Assembly: GCA_021816565.1 (NCBI GenBank)
Contig: JAKAXN010000064.1
Location: 1 to 16,447 of the forward strand
Direction: 5' to 3'
Source of the DNA: Actinomycetes bacterium
GTDB taxonomy: Bacteria; Actinomycetota; Acidimicrobiia; Acidimicrobiales; Palsa-688
Length of the DNA: 16,447 bases
Part shown: positions 7,068 to 13,386 of the stretch, one piece after another
How the letters are laid out: each line of letters begins with the position of its first letter
How positions within the stretch are numbered: the first letter of the stretch is position 1
The notes under the pieces: generated by a model
Seen by the model: the letters and a program-made list of their open reading frames with translations, nothing else
What the model was told of the DNA's origin: nothing
Database searches by the model: none
Program-made: the position numbers and the translations under genes

Positions 7068-8206
7068 CCGACCGGGCCGACGTGGTCGAGGAAGTGGCAC
7101 CCGCTGGGCACTTCCGTATCTACCTCGGAGCGGCGGCCGGCGTCGGTAAGACCTTCGCCATGCTGAGCGAAGGGGCCCGCCGGCGGGACCGGGGCACCGA
7201 CGTGGTCATCGGCTTCGTCGAATCCCACGGCCGGCCCCGGACCCTCGAGCTGGCCGCCGGATTCGAGGTGGTGCCGCGCCGTAAGGTCGGGTACCGGGGA
7301 GCGGAGTTCGAGGAGATGGACCTCGAGGCGGTGCTGGCCCGCCACCCCCGGGTGGCCCTGGTCGACGAGCTGGCTCACACCAACGTGCCGGGCTCGGGCC
7401 AGCACGAGAAGCGCTGGCAGGACGTCCTCGACCTCCTCAACGCCGGCATCGACGTGATCACCACGGTCAACGTGCAGCATCTCGAGAGCATCGCCGACGC
7501 GGTGGAGACCATGACCGGGGCGTCCGTGCGGGAGCGGGTGCCCGACTGGGTGGTCCGCCAAGCGGACCAGATAGAGCTGGTCGACGCCTCCCCCGAGGCG
7601 CTGCGGCGGCGCATGGTCCACGGGAACATCTACCCGGCCGAGAAGGTCCCCCAGGCGCTCGCCAACTTCTTCCGCACCGACAACCTCACCGCGCTGCGGG
7701 AGCTGGCCCTGCGGTTCCTCGCAGACGAGGTGGACGAGCTCCTGCTGCGCCGACTGCGCAACGAGTCGGCCCAGGGGGTGTGGGAGACCGCCGAGCGCAT
7801 CATGGTGGCGGTCACGGCAGCGGAGGGAACCGATGCCCTGATGCGCCGGGCGGCCCGGATGGCCGCCCGGGCCAAGGGGGATCTGAGCGCGGTCCACGTG
7901 CTGACGGGCGACTCCCGGAGCGGGGACCGCGAGACGCTGGACGCGCTGAAGCAGCTGAGCGCCGACCTGGGAGCGGAGTGGTACGAGATCCACCACGACG
8001 ACCCGGCCCGGGCCCTGACCGACTTCGCCCGGGACCACCACATCACCCAGATCGTCATCGGGTCGAGCCTGCGCAGCCGCTGGGAGCGGATGACCGGGGC
8101 CGGGGCGGTGATCGCCAAGATCCTCAAGGCCGCCGGTGAGGCCGGGATCGACGTCCACGTGATCGCCCGCCGGCACAACGGGGGCGGCTCGGACCAGCCG
8201 GCGTGA
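7064..8206 (+). CDS. kdpD: KdpD N-terminal half: KdpD ATPase-like domain and Usp domain, no kinase
   Basis: A soluble 380-residue protein equal to the cytoplasmic input part of KdpD. The KdpD domain has Walker A GAAAGVGKT (22-30) and Walker B LVDELAHTN (about 99-107), followed by the family-typical KRWQDVLDLLNAGIDVITTVN region. A universal-stress-protein domain starts at about 246 (IMVAVTAA) and includes GSSLRSRW. The protein ends just after the Usp domain, where a full KdpD would enter its first membrane helix; that helix and the kinase are at 615-2096 on the opposite strand. The position of the c-di-AMP motif known from S. aureus KdpD (SxS-X20-FTAxY) aligns here as T251-A-A253, 20 residues, then LSAVH (274-278), so it is degenerate. 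The GTG start overlaps the OB-fold gene by 4 bases. Confidence 0.94.
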   Translation: MTDRADVVEEVAPAGHFRIYLGAAAGVGKTFAMLSEGARRRDRGTDVVIGFVESHGRPRTLELAAGFEVVPRRKVGYRGAEFEEMDLEAVLARHPRVALVDELAHTNVPGSGQHEKRWQDVLDLLNAGIDVITTVNVQHLESIADAVETMTGASVRERVPDWVVRQADQIELVDASPEALRRRMVHGNIYPAEKVPQALANFFRTDNLTALRELALRFLADEVDELLLRRLRNESAQGVWETAERIMVAVTAAEGTDALMRRAARMAARAKGDLSAVHVLTGDSRSGDRETLDALKQLSADLGAEWYEIHHDDPARALTDFARDHHITQIVIGSSLRSRWERMTGAGAVIAKILKAAGEAGIDVHVIARRHNGGGSDQPA

Positions 8207-8218
8207 CCGGCGGGCCGA

Positions 8219-8605
8219 TCAGTTGCCGAGGGGGCGGGCGAAGCTCAGCTCGTGACCGTCGGGATCGCGGATGTGGAAATACCTCTCGCCCCAGGGTGCG
8301 TCAGCCGGCTCACCATCGGGCCGGAGGCCGGCCGCCCGGGCCCGGGCGTGCATGGCATCCACGTCGTCCACCCAGAAGATCGCCCGGCCCCAGATGGCAC
8401 CGACCGGCGGGCGCCCGGGCTCGAGCTGCAGATTCAGGAAGGCGGCGCCGGCCCGGAGGCTGGTGAAGGTGGCTTCCGGGCCGCCGAAGATCTGGTGGAA
8501 TCCCAGGGCCCGGTAGAAGGCCACGGAGCGGGCCATGTCAGCGGTGAGGAGGGTGACGGCGCTGAGGCCCTCCACCGGCTCGCGGGGTGCGGGCACGCCT
8601 ACCAT
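8219..8605 (-). CDS. VOC-superfamily (glyoxalase/dioxygenase-like) protein
   Basis: A 128-residue protein with the two-module VOC pattern. The first half has VTLLTADMARSVAFYRALGF and the second FWVDDVDAMHARARAAG, ending in RDPDGHELSF, the usual closing strand of this fold with E119 at the common metal-ligand position. The first-module metal residue is V17 rather than His, so classical glyoxalase I chemistry is doubtful and it may be a binding or resistance-type member. The ATG at 8605 lies 7 bases inside the end of the Ser/Thr kinase gene on the same strand, with no Shine-Dalgarno visible, suggesting translational coupling. It converges with kdpD(N) across 12 bases that hold no hairpin. Confidence 0.85.
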   Translation of the reverse strand: MVGVPAPREPVEGLSAVTLLTADMARSVAFYRALGFHQIFGGPEATFTSLRAGAAFLNLQLEPGRPPVGAIWGRAIFWVDDVDAMHARARAAGLRPDGEPADAPWGERYFHIRDPDGHELSFARPLGN

Positions 8606-10200
8606 CCGGCGTCGCGGGTGAGGGTGAAGTCGCTGTTGGCGGAGGCGCCGGTGGCGGCCACCTGGGTCACGGTCACGGTCAGGTCCTCGCTGTCGGAACC
8701 GAAGCAGGTCGGCTTGCTCACCGACGCGGTGGCCGGAGAGCCGTCCGCGCTGAGCGCCGAGCCCACGACCGTGGACCCCTTCAGCACCTGCACCCGCTCG
8801 GCGGTGCCGGCCGGGGCGGTGAGGGTGACGTGCAGCGTCCCCCAGCACAGGTCCAGGGCGTGGCCGCTGACCCGGGTGCTGAACGAGTCGGTGGTGTAGG
8901 GAGGCACCAGGTTGGCCCGGACGGGGGCCCGGTCGGTGAGCACCGTGCCGGGGGTGAAGTCCGAGCGCGACTCGCATCCGTCGGCGGCCGAACCGTCGAG
9001 GTCGTACCAGCCGGGCAGGCAGGCGTAGCCGTCGGTGTGGGGAGCCGGGCCGGCCGAGCCGCACGGCTGGTACGGCTCGGGGGTGCAGGCGGTGGGCGAC
9101 GGCGCCGACGCCACCGGGGTCGGCGCCGGAGCGGGACCGGTGAGGGCCACCGCCACCACGGCCGCCACTGCGGCGGTGGCGGTCGCGGCGGCAACCACCG
9201 GCCAGCGGCGCCGGCGTCGGGGTTCCGGGCGGGGATCACCGGCCGCCCGGGCGGCCAGGGACGCCAGGCGTCGGCCGATGGAAGGGGCCGGGCCGGCGGA
9301 GGGTCGGGGCGCGCCGCCCGGGTGGGGTGCGGGGGCCGGGTGGGGTGCGGGGGCCGGGTGGGGTGCGGGGCCCGGGTGGGGTGCGGGGCCCGCCGGCGGG
9401 GCGCTCGGGGCCGGGGCCGTCAGGGTGTGGCCGACGCCGCCGAGTACGGCGGCGGCGCTGGGGCGGCGGGCCGGATCGGGGTCGAGCATGCGGGCCAGGG
9501 CGGAGCGCAGGTTGTCCGGGACCTCCCCGGGCAGGGGCAGGATCCGCCCGGCGGCGGCGTGGCCCAGAACGGCGAGCGGGGGGCCCGGCGGGTAGGGACC
9601 CCGCCCGGAGGCGGCGAAGCTCAGCGTGGCAGCCAGCGAGAACACGTCTCCCGGCGGGCCGGCCGGGGCCCCACGGGCCTGCTCGGGGGCCATCCACATG
9701 GGCGTACCGAACACCGCCCCCGACCCGGTGAGCCCGGCGGTCATCTCAGCGGTGACCGCCGCTCCGAAGTCGGCCAGCGCCGGGGCCCCCCGCCCGTCGA
9801 AGAGCACGTTGGCCGGCTTGATGTCCCGGTGCACCACCCCGTGGCGGTGGGCCGCGGCCAGCGCCTCGAGCAGGACCCGGCCGATGGCCGCCACCTCCCC
9901 GGCGGGCCGGGGCCCGAGACGCCGGACCCGGTCCTCCAGGTTCTCGGTCATGGCCGGCATGACCAGCACCACGTCGGTCCCGTCGTCGACTATGTCGAGC
10001 ACGGGCACGATCCCGGGATGGGCCAGGGAGCTGAGGATCCGGGCCTCGCGCCGCAGCCGCACCCGGGCGGCGTGGATCTGGGCCGCGGAGCCGGCCAGCA
10101 CCACCCGCTTGGTCGCCACCCTGCGGCCCTGAGCGTCGACGGCCAGCTCGACCACGGCTGAGCCGCCCCGGCCGAGGAGCCCGACGACGTCGTAGGTCAC
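8599..10200 (-). CDS. Transmembrane Ser/Thr protein kinase with Cys-rich extracellular domain
   Basis: A Pkn-type (Hanks) kinase of 533 residues. The catalytic domain (1 to about 260) has glycine loop GRGGSAVV (10-17), catalytic K31, E52, HRDIKPAN (124-131, D126), DFG (144-146) and APE (171-173). A proline-rich linker (about 262-303) contains four APHP repeats. A basic stop-transfer patch (RRRRR, 328-332) precedes one transmembrane helix (334-353). The extracellular part (about 355-533) has six cysteines (372, 380, 394, 409, 452, 499). It includes a C-x2-GWYDLDG-x4-DGCE motif (394-410) resembling GCE motifs of secreted proteins; the ligand is unknown. Some activation-loop Thr residues are present (T154, T158, T166). 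The GTG start directly precedes the glycine loop and follows a -10 element by 7 bases. Confidence 0.93.
   Translation of the reverse strand: MTYDVVGLLGRGGSAVVELAVDAQGRRVATKRVVLAGSAAQIHAARVRLRREARILSSLAHPGIVPVLDIVDDGTDVVLVMPAMTENLEDRVRRLGPRPAGEVAAIGRVLLEALAAAHRHGVVHRDIKPANVLFDGRGAPALADFGAAVTAEMTAGLTGSGAVFGTPMWMAPEQARGAPAGPPGDVFSLAATLSFAASGRGPYPPGPPLAVLGHAAAGRILPLPGEVPDNLRSALARMLDPDPARRPSAAAVLGGVGHTLTAPAPSAPPAGPAPHPGPAPHPAPAPHPAPAPHPGGAPRPSAGPAPSIGRRLASLAARAAGDPRPEPRRRRRWPVVAAATATAAVAAVVAVALTGPAPAPTPVASAPSPTACTPEPYQPCGSAGPAPHTDGYACLPGWYDLDGSAADGCESRSDFTPGTVLTDRAPVRANLVPPYTTDSFSTRVSGHALDLCWGTLHVTLTAPAGTAERVQVLKGSTVVGSALSADGSPATASVSKPTCFGSDSEDLTVTVTQVAATGASANSDFTLTRDAGW
9318..9389 (+). repeat. 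Four tandem 18-base repeats inside the kinase linker; G-rich strand
   Basis: Four head-to-tail copies of CCGGGTGGGGTGCGGGGG, the last two ending in C. They encode the APHP-type proline-rich repeats of the Ser/Thr kinase on the minus strand and keep the reading frame (18 bases = 6 residues). The plus strand (template strand for the kinase mRNA) carries many runs of three to five G with loops of 1-3 bases, so it could form a G-quadruplex. Copy number could vary by slippage without breaking the frame. Confidence 0.9.
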
Positions 10201-10207
10201 GCTGACG

Positions 10208-10213
10208 ACTGTA
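10208..10213 (-). promoter_or_regulatory. -10 element of the Ser/Thr kinase gene (leaderless start)
   Basis: On the minus strand TACAGT (a good TAnnnT match) ends 7 bases before the GTG start at 10200, with no Shine-Dalgarno between them. This is the arrangement of a leaderless actinobacterial mRNA and supports the short N-terminus chosen for the kinase. Confidence 0.6.
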
Positions 10214-10261
10214 GAGGCCGCACCGGGCAGAACCGCCGTCGCCCGACCGGAAGGCCCCCGC

Positions 10262-10267
10262 TACCTT
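10262..10267 (+). promoter_or_regulatory. -10 element of the DksA-like gene (leaderless start)
   Basis: TACCTT fits TAnnnT and ends 7 bases before the GTG at 10275. There is no Shine-Dalgarno sequence. This favours GTG 10275 over the upstream TTG at 10266, which lies inside the -10 element. Confidence 0.6.
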
Positions 10268-10274
10268 GGGCCGG

Positions 10275-10616
10275 GTGAGTGACCGGGCCGGCGACCGGCT
10301 GATGGAGGAGCTGCGCCGGGCCCGCTCCGACCTGCAGGACCTGCGGGCCGAGTTCGCCGAGCTGGCGGACCCGGCGGTTATGAGCCTCGACGACGAGCAC
10401 GACGCCGAGGGCTCCACCATCGGCTTCGAGCGGGCCCGGGTGTCGGGGCTGATGGCCCGGACCGAGCGGCGCGTCGCCGAGCTGGAGGCAGCCGCCGAGC
10501 GGGCCCGGCAGGGGTCCTACACCCGTTGCGAGCGCTGCGGTGGGGACATCGGCTGGGAGCGCCTCCAGGCGCTGCCGGCCGCCCGGCTCTGCGTCCGCTG
10601 CGCCGCCGGCGGCTGA
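10275..10616 (+). CDS. DksA/TraR-type C4 zinc-finger protein
   Basis: A 113-residue protein with an N-terminal coiled coil (about 8-35 and 52-80), an acidic turn LDDEHDAEG (38-46) and a C-terminal zinc finger: C85-x2-C88-x17-C106-x2-C109. This is the layout of DksA/TraR proteins, which insert a coiled-coil tip into the RNA polymerase secondary channel. The tip here has D39, D40 and D43, but the classical DxxDxA cannot be assigned with certainty. Many actinobacterial relatives of this size are uncharacterised. The gene is divergent from the Ser/Thr kinase, with 74 bases between the two starts, so both promoters are close together. Confidence 0.85.
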   Translation: MSDRAGDRLMEELRRARSDLQDLRAEFAELADPAVMSLDDEHDAEGSTIGFERARVSGLMARTERRVAELEAAAERARQGSYTRCERCGGDIGWERLQALPAARLCVRCAAGG

Positions 10617-10665
10617 TTCCTCTGCGGGGGGATGACCGCCGGTGGTGTGGGTAGCTCCCGGACCG

Positions 10666-10684
10666 GAAGCCCCGGCCCGGCTTC
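10666..10684 (+). terminator. Hairpin downstream of the DksA-like gene
   Basis: GAAGCC (10666-10671) pairs perfectly with GGCTTC (10679-10684) around a 7-base loop. It lies 50 bases after the DksA-like stop, with no T-run behind it, so it is at best a weak or factor-assisted terminator. Confidence 0.35.
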
Positions 10685-10704
10685 GTATAGACATACCTCT
10701 ATAC
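10685..10704. promoter_or_regulatory. Inverted repeat GTATAG-N8-CTATAC, likely operator
   Basis: A perfect 6-base inverted repeat with 8 bases between arms, in an unusually A/T-rich island (10685-10715) within GC-rich DNA. Size and symmetry fit a dimeric helix-turn-helix repressor of the GntR, TetR or PadR type, none of which is encoded in the window. It lies 52 bases before the putative -10 of the gene at 10796, and overlaps TATACA (10700-10705), which could be a second -10 element. Confidence 0.5.
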
Positions 10705-10755
10705 ATCGTCATACGGGTTCAGACGGGCCGGTTCTCGGGCCGGGCGCCGATTCCC

Positions 10756-10761
10756 TAGTGT
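10756..10761 (+). promoter_or_regulatory. Putative -10 element of the DUF6941-like gene
   Basis: TAGTGT fits TAnnnT and would give a leader of about 28 bases. That leader contains GAGAGG (10782-10787), 8 bases before the ATG, a usable Shine-Dalgarno. The element sits in CTAG-TGT-CTAG (10755-10765), itself a small inverted repeat. No convincing -35. Confidence 0.4.
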
Positions 10762-10795
10762 CTAGTGACGGTCGACCCAACGAGAGGTTCTGAGA

Positions 10796-11287
10796 ATGGA
10801 TTCAAAGGTTCTGCTGTGCGACTTCGCCGAGGTGAGCGGCGGGAAGCTGTTCATCACGGGCGCAGGAATATCGCTGATAGCCAGCAGCTCCACCCAGGCT
10901 CCGTACCCGATCAACCTGTGCCTGGCCATCCTGGTGCAGATCCCCTGGAACGAGACCGACGCCGAGCACGTCCTCACCATCGAGCTGGTGTCGGAAGCCG
11001 ACGGGGCCCAGCGCCGGCTGATGCTGAGCGATCAGATCCCCGAGCAGGCCAACCCGGCCGACCGGGGCATGATCCACATCGTGTTCACCGCCATGCGGCT
11101 GCCGACCATGGTCGACGGGGACGAGTCGATGATGCCCATGTCCATACCGCTGTTCGGCCTGCCGCTGCCGGAGTACGGGCCGTACTTCTTCAGCGTGCGC
11201 ATCGACGGCCGGGAGATGGACCGGGCCTCGTTCCGGCTGGTCCCGCTGCCCCAGCAGGGCCCGGAGGGCGGCCCGGCCGGAGCCTGA
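10796..11287 (+). CDS. DUF6941-like cytosolic protein of unknown function
   Basis: A 163-residue protein. The start KVLLCDFAEVSGGKLFITGAG, later LVQIPWNETDAEHVLTIELV, and the closing YFFSVRIDGREMDRASFRLV match, from memory, a widespread actinobacterial family (DUF6941) with the pattern LxxxDxAxVxxGKLxxxGxG, a predicted beta-rich fold. There is no signal peptide or membrane helix, and no catalytic motif is evident. It has a Shine-Dalgarno (GAGAGG, 10782-10787), unlike most neighbours. It is monocistronic, converges with the ChaB gene through a shared hairpin, and may be controlled by the inverted repeat upstream. I cannot assign a function. Confidence 0.75.
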   Translation: MDSKVLLCDFAEVSGGKLFITGAGISLIASSSTQAPYPINLCLAILVQIPWNETDAEHVLTIELVSEADGAQRRLMLSDQIPEQANPADRGMIHIVFTAMRLPTMVDGDESMMPMSIPLFGLPLPEYGPYFFSVRIDGREMDRASFRLVPLPQQGPEGGPAGA

Positions 11288-11301
11288 CCCGGCCGGTCCG
11301 G

Positions 11302-11323
11302 GGCCCCGACGGCGGGCGGGGCC
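11302..11323. terminator. Bidirectional hairpin between convergent genes
   Basis: GGCCCCG (11302-11308) pairs with CGGGGCC (11317-11323) around an 8-base loop, filling the gap between the DUF6941-like stop (11287) and the ChaB stop (11324). No T-run, as is common for actinobacterial hairpin terminators. Confidence 0.55.
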
Positions 11324-11704
11324 TCAGTCCTGCTTGCGGGCGATGGCCCGGGCCAGCTCCGTCTTGTTCATCTTCGACCGGCCGCCGACGTCGAGCTCTT
11401 TGGCCCGCTCGTACAGCTCCTCCCGGGTGTGGCCCTCGACGTCCACCCCGCCGGCGGACTCGCCGCTGCTCCCGTGGGGGGACTTCGAACGCTCGTCGGA
11501 CGGCCCCTCGGAGTCCTTGGGTTCCCAGTGGTCGCCCACCTTCTCGAAGCTGTGCTTCAGGGCCCCGTAGGCGGTGCGGTGGGCCCGCTCCTCGCTGTCG
11601 TACTCCTCATGGGCGCTCTCCAGCGTCTCGGCGTAGGTCCGCTGGGCCTTCGGCGATGACCGCTGGATGGTGCCCGGCAGATCTTCCCTGGCGTCTTTCG
11701 GCAT
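11324..11704 (-). CDS. ChaB-domain protein with C-terminal Rho_N/SAP-like domain
   Basis: A 126-residue protein. Residues 1-63 match the ChaB domain (DLPGTIQRSSPKAQRTY, then AHRTAYGALKHSFEK and W60). Residues about 64-90 are a hydrophilic linker rich in Ser, Gly and acidic residues. Residues about 92-123 (HTREELYERAKELDV...MNKTELARAIAR) resemble the short helical Rho_N/SAP-like nucleic-acid-binding motif. ChaB was named as a cation-transport regulator in E. coli, but that role is weakly supported. The start is the ATG at 11704 rather than the TTG at 11710, because AGGAGG (11712-11717) is 7 bases from the ATG and only 1 from the TTG. It is divergent from the methyltransferase gene. Confidence 0.88.
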   Translation of the reverse strand: MPKDAREDLPGTIQRSSPKAQRTYAETLESAHEEYDSEERAHRTAYGALKHSFEKVGDHWEPKDSEGPSDERSKSPHGSSGESAGGVDVEGHTREELYERAKELDVGGRSKMNKTELARAIARKQD

Positions 11705-11711
11705 CGGCAAG

Positions 11712-11717
11712 CCTCCT
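11712..11717 (-). promoter_or_regulatory. Shine-Dalgarno site deciding the ChaB start
   Basis: AGGAGG on the minus strand ends 7 bases before the ATG at 11704, a perfect consensus with ideal spacing. This rules out the in-frame TTG two codons upstream. Confidence 0.85.
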
Positions 11718-11766
11718 TGGTGTCCCGTCGCTGGTGCCGGCCATGGCCTTGGACTCTCCGCTTCTG

Positions 11767-11792
11767 CTACCCGGTCGGCCGGTCACCGACAC
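11767..11792 (-). promoter_or_regulatory. Possible SigB/SigF-type stress promoter of the ChaB gene
   Basis: On the minus strand GTGT (11792-11789) and GGGTAG (11772-11767) are 16 bases apart, close to the GTTT-N15/17-GGGTAT pattern of actinobacterial general-stress sigma factors. It lies about 50 bases before the ChaB Shine-Dalgarno. Each hexamer departs from consensus at one position, so this is suggestive only. Confidence 0.3.
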
Positions 11793-11808
11793 GCGGTCGC
11801 CGGCCGCC

Positions 11809-11814
11809 TAGGTT
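11809..11814 (+). promoter_or_regulatory. -10 element of the methyltransferase gene (leaderless start)
   Basis: TAGGTT (TAnnnT) ends 6 bases before the ATG at 11821, with no Shine-Dalgarno. CCGACA (11786-11791) lies 17 bases upstream as a partial -35. Supports ATG 11821 as both transcription and translation start. Confidence 0.6.
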
Positions 11815-11820
11815 CGAACC

Positions 11821-13242
11821 ATGGAGACCGCGCCCCGCCCGGGGCCCGCCGGCCGGCGGCGCACCGCCACCTCGAACTTCGGGGTGGGCAAAAGGGAGAG
11901 CCACGACGCCAGCGCGTTCTACGACCGGTTCCACCCGCCGGCGCTGACCACCGACGAGCGCGTGGCTCCGCCGCAGCCGGTGGTGGAGCCGTTCGTAGCA
12001 GGTGACAGCCGCAGGATGGACACGGTGGCCGACGGCTCCGTGGCCCTGGTGGTGACCTCCCCGCCGTACTTCGCCGGCAAGGCCTACGAGGAGGAGCTCG
12101 AGCGCGACGGGGTGCCGGCCAGCTACCTCGAGTACCTGGATCTGCTCCACGATGTGTTCGCCGAGTGCGTGGCCAAGCTGGAGCCGGGGGGCCGGATCGC
12201 CGTGAACGTGGCCAACCTGGGCCGCCGGCCGTACCGCAGCCTGTCCGCCGACGTCATCCGCATCCTCCAGGACGAGCTGGGTCTCCTGCTCCGGGGGGAG
12301 GTCATCTGGCAGAAGGCCGAGGGGGCCAGCGGCTCATGCGCGTGGGGCTCGTTCCGCAGTGCGGCCAACCCGGTGCTGCGCGACGTGACCGAGCGGGTCG
12401 TCATCGCCAGCAAGGGCCGCTTCGACCGGGCCCGCACCCCCAAGCAGCGCCGGGCCGCCGGGCTGCCGTGCGAGAGCACCCTGATGGCCGACGACTTCCT
12501 CAGCCTAACCCTGGACGTGTGGTCCATCCCACCCGAGAGCGCCCGCCGGGTGGGCCACCCGGCGCCCTTCCCGGTCGAGCTGCCCGAGCAGCTGATCCGC
12601 CTCTACACCTACCGCGACGACCTGGTCCTGGACCCGTTCATGGGCAGCGGATCGGCGCTGGTGGCGGCGGCCCGGCTGGGCCGGCGCTACGTGGGATACG
12701 ACCTGGACCCCGCCTACGTGGAGCTGGCCCGCCGGCGGGTGGCCGACGCCGTGGCCTCAGGCCCGGTCGGCGGCGAGGCGACCGGGGACGACGGGGCGGG
12801 CGGGGACGACGGCGCGGCCGCCTCCCGCCTGGCCGAGCAGGTCCTCGTGGACGCCGGCTTCACCATCACCGGGCGCAACCACCGGGTGGCCCGCACCGCC
12901 GTGACGGTGGCGTTCCGGGCCGAGGACGCCACCGGGCGGCCGTGGCTGTTCGAGGTGGCCGGCCCCCATTCCAGCCGACGGGGCGGCCTGCTGCGCATGG
13001 AAACCGTGTGGCGGGTGCTGGGCCGGGCCGCTGCGGTCTCCGGCGAGGCCTCCGCCGGCGGCCCGCCGGTCGTGCTCACCACGGACGTCCCGCCTCCCGG
13101 CTCGGAGGGGTACACGGCGTTACGGGCCGCCGGGGCCGGCACCGTCTTCGACGTCATCGACGTGCTCTCGGCGCCCGGCCGGGCCCGGCTGCGGGACTAC
13201 GCCGGGGGCCGGCCATCCGCTCCACTGCCCGGCTTCTGGTAG
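11821..13242 (+). CDS. Beta-class DNA methyltransferase with extra C-terminal domain
   Basis: Site-specific DNA methyltransferase (N4-cytosine or N6-adenine family), 473 residues. The catalytic motif IV TSPPY (79-83) comes before the SAM-binding motif I DPFMGSGSA (271-279), the permuted order of beta-class enzymes; the following RRYVGYDLDPAYVELARRR is the usual post-motif I stretch. TSPPY fits N4-cytosine or some N6-adenine enzymes, so the target base cannot be read. After an acidic Gly-rich linker (about 313-335) comes a domain (about 336-473) outside the methyltransferase fold, with a strand pattern TAVTVAFRAEDATGRPWLFEV (359-379) and GPPVVLTTDVPPPGS (414-428). No restriction gene lies beside it, so it may be solitary, or its tail may be a degenerate nuclease or recognition domain. 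Confidence 0.9.
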   Translation: METAPRPGPAGRRRTATSNFGVGKRESHDASAFYDRFHPPALTTDERVAPPQPVVEPFVAGDSRRMDTVADGSVALVVTSPPYFAGKAYEEELERDGVPASYLEYLDLLHDVFAECVAKLEPGGRIAVNVANLGRRPYRSLSADVIRILQDELGLLLRGEVIWQKAEGASGSCAWGSFRSAANPVLRDVTERVVIASKGRFDRARTPKQRRAAGLPCESTLMADDFLSLTLDVWSIPPESARRVGHPAPFPVELPEQLIRLYTYRDDLVLDPFMGSGSALVAAARLGRRYVGYDLDPAYVELARRRVADAVASGPVGGEATGDDGAGGDDGAAASRLAEQVLVDAGFTITGRNHRVARTAVTVAFRAEDATGRPWLFEVAGPHSSRRGGLLRMETVWRVLGRAAAVSGEASAGGPPVVLTTDVPPPGSEGYTALRAAGAGTVFDVIDVLSAPGRARLRDYAGGRPSAPLPGFW

Positions 13243-13332
13243 CCCGGCCAGCCCCCGCGGGCGGCAAATGAGCCGGAGTAAATGGACATATCACCCCATG
13301 GACTTTTTCCTGGATTGGTCGGCTCACCAACT

Positions 13333-13357
13333 GGGAATGAACTCCTGTACGCAAGTT
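13333..13357 (+). promoter_or_regulatory. Possible ECF-type promoter of the small membrane gene
   Basis: GGGAAT (13333-13338) and GTT (13355-13357) are separated by 16 bases, resembling SigR/SigE-type (GGAAT/C-N16-18-GTT) promoters of actinobacteria. The surrounding stretch 13260-13386 is less GC-rich than its neighbours, as expected for a regulatory region. Weak evidence. Confidence 0.25.
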
Positions 13358-13386
13358 GCATCCCGACGAGCGAAAAGGAGAGCGAC

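Noticed and set aside
9318..9389. CRISPR-like array
   Set aside because: The repeats are directly adjacent without spacers and lie in frame inside a kinase gene.
11324..11704. Functional link of ChaB to the Kdp potassium system
   Set aside because: The ChaB name suggests cation transport, but the gene is 3 kb away in a separate unit and the transport role of ChaB is poorly supported.
11317..11710. TTG at 11710 as the ChaB start
   Set aside because: The AGGAGG site is only 1 base from the TTG but 7 from the ATG at 11704.
13282..13386. Earlier ATG for the 49-residue membrane peptide
   Set aside because: There is no ribosome-binding site, the extension is non-hydrophobic, and it overlaps the likely promoter. 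GTG 13387 has AAGGAG upstream.
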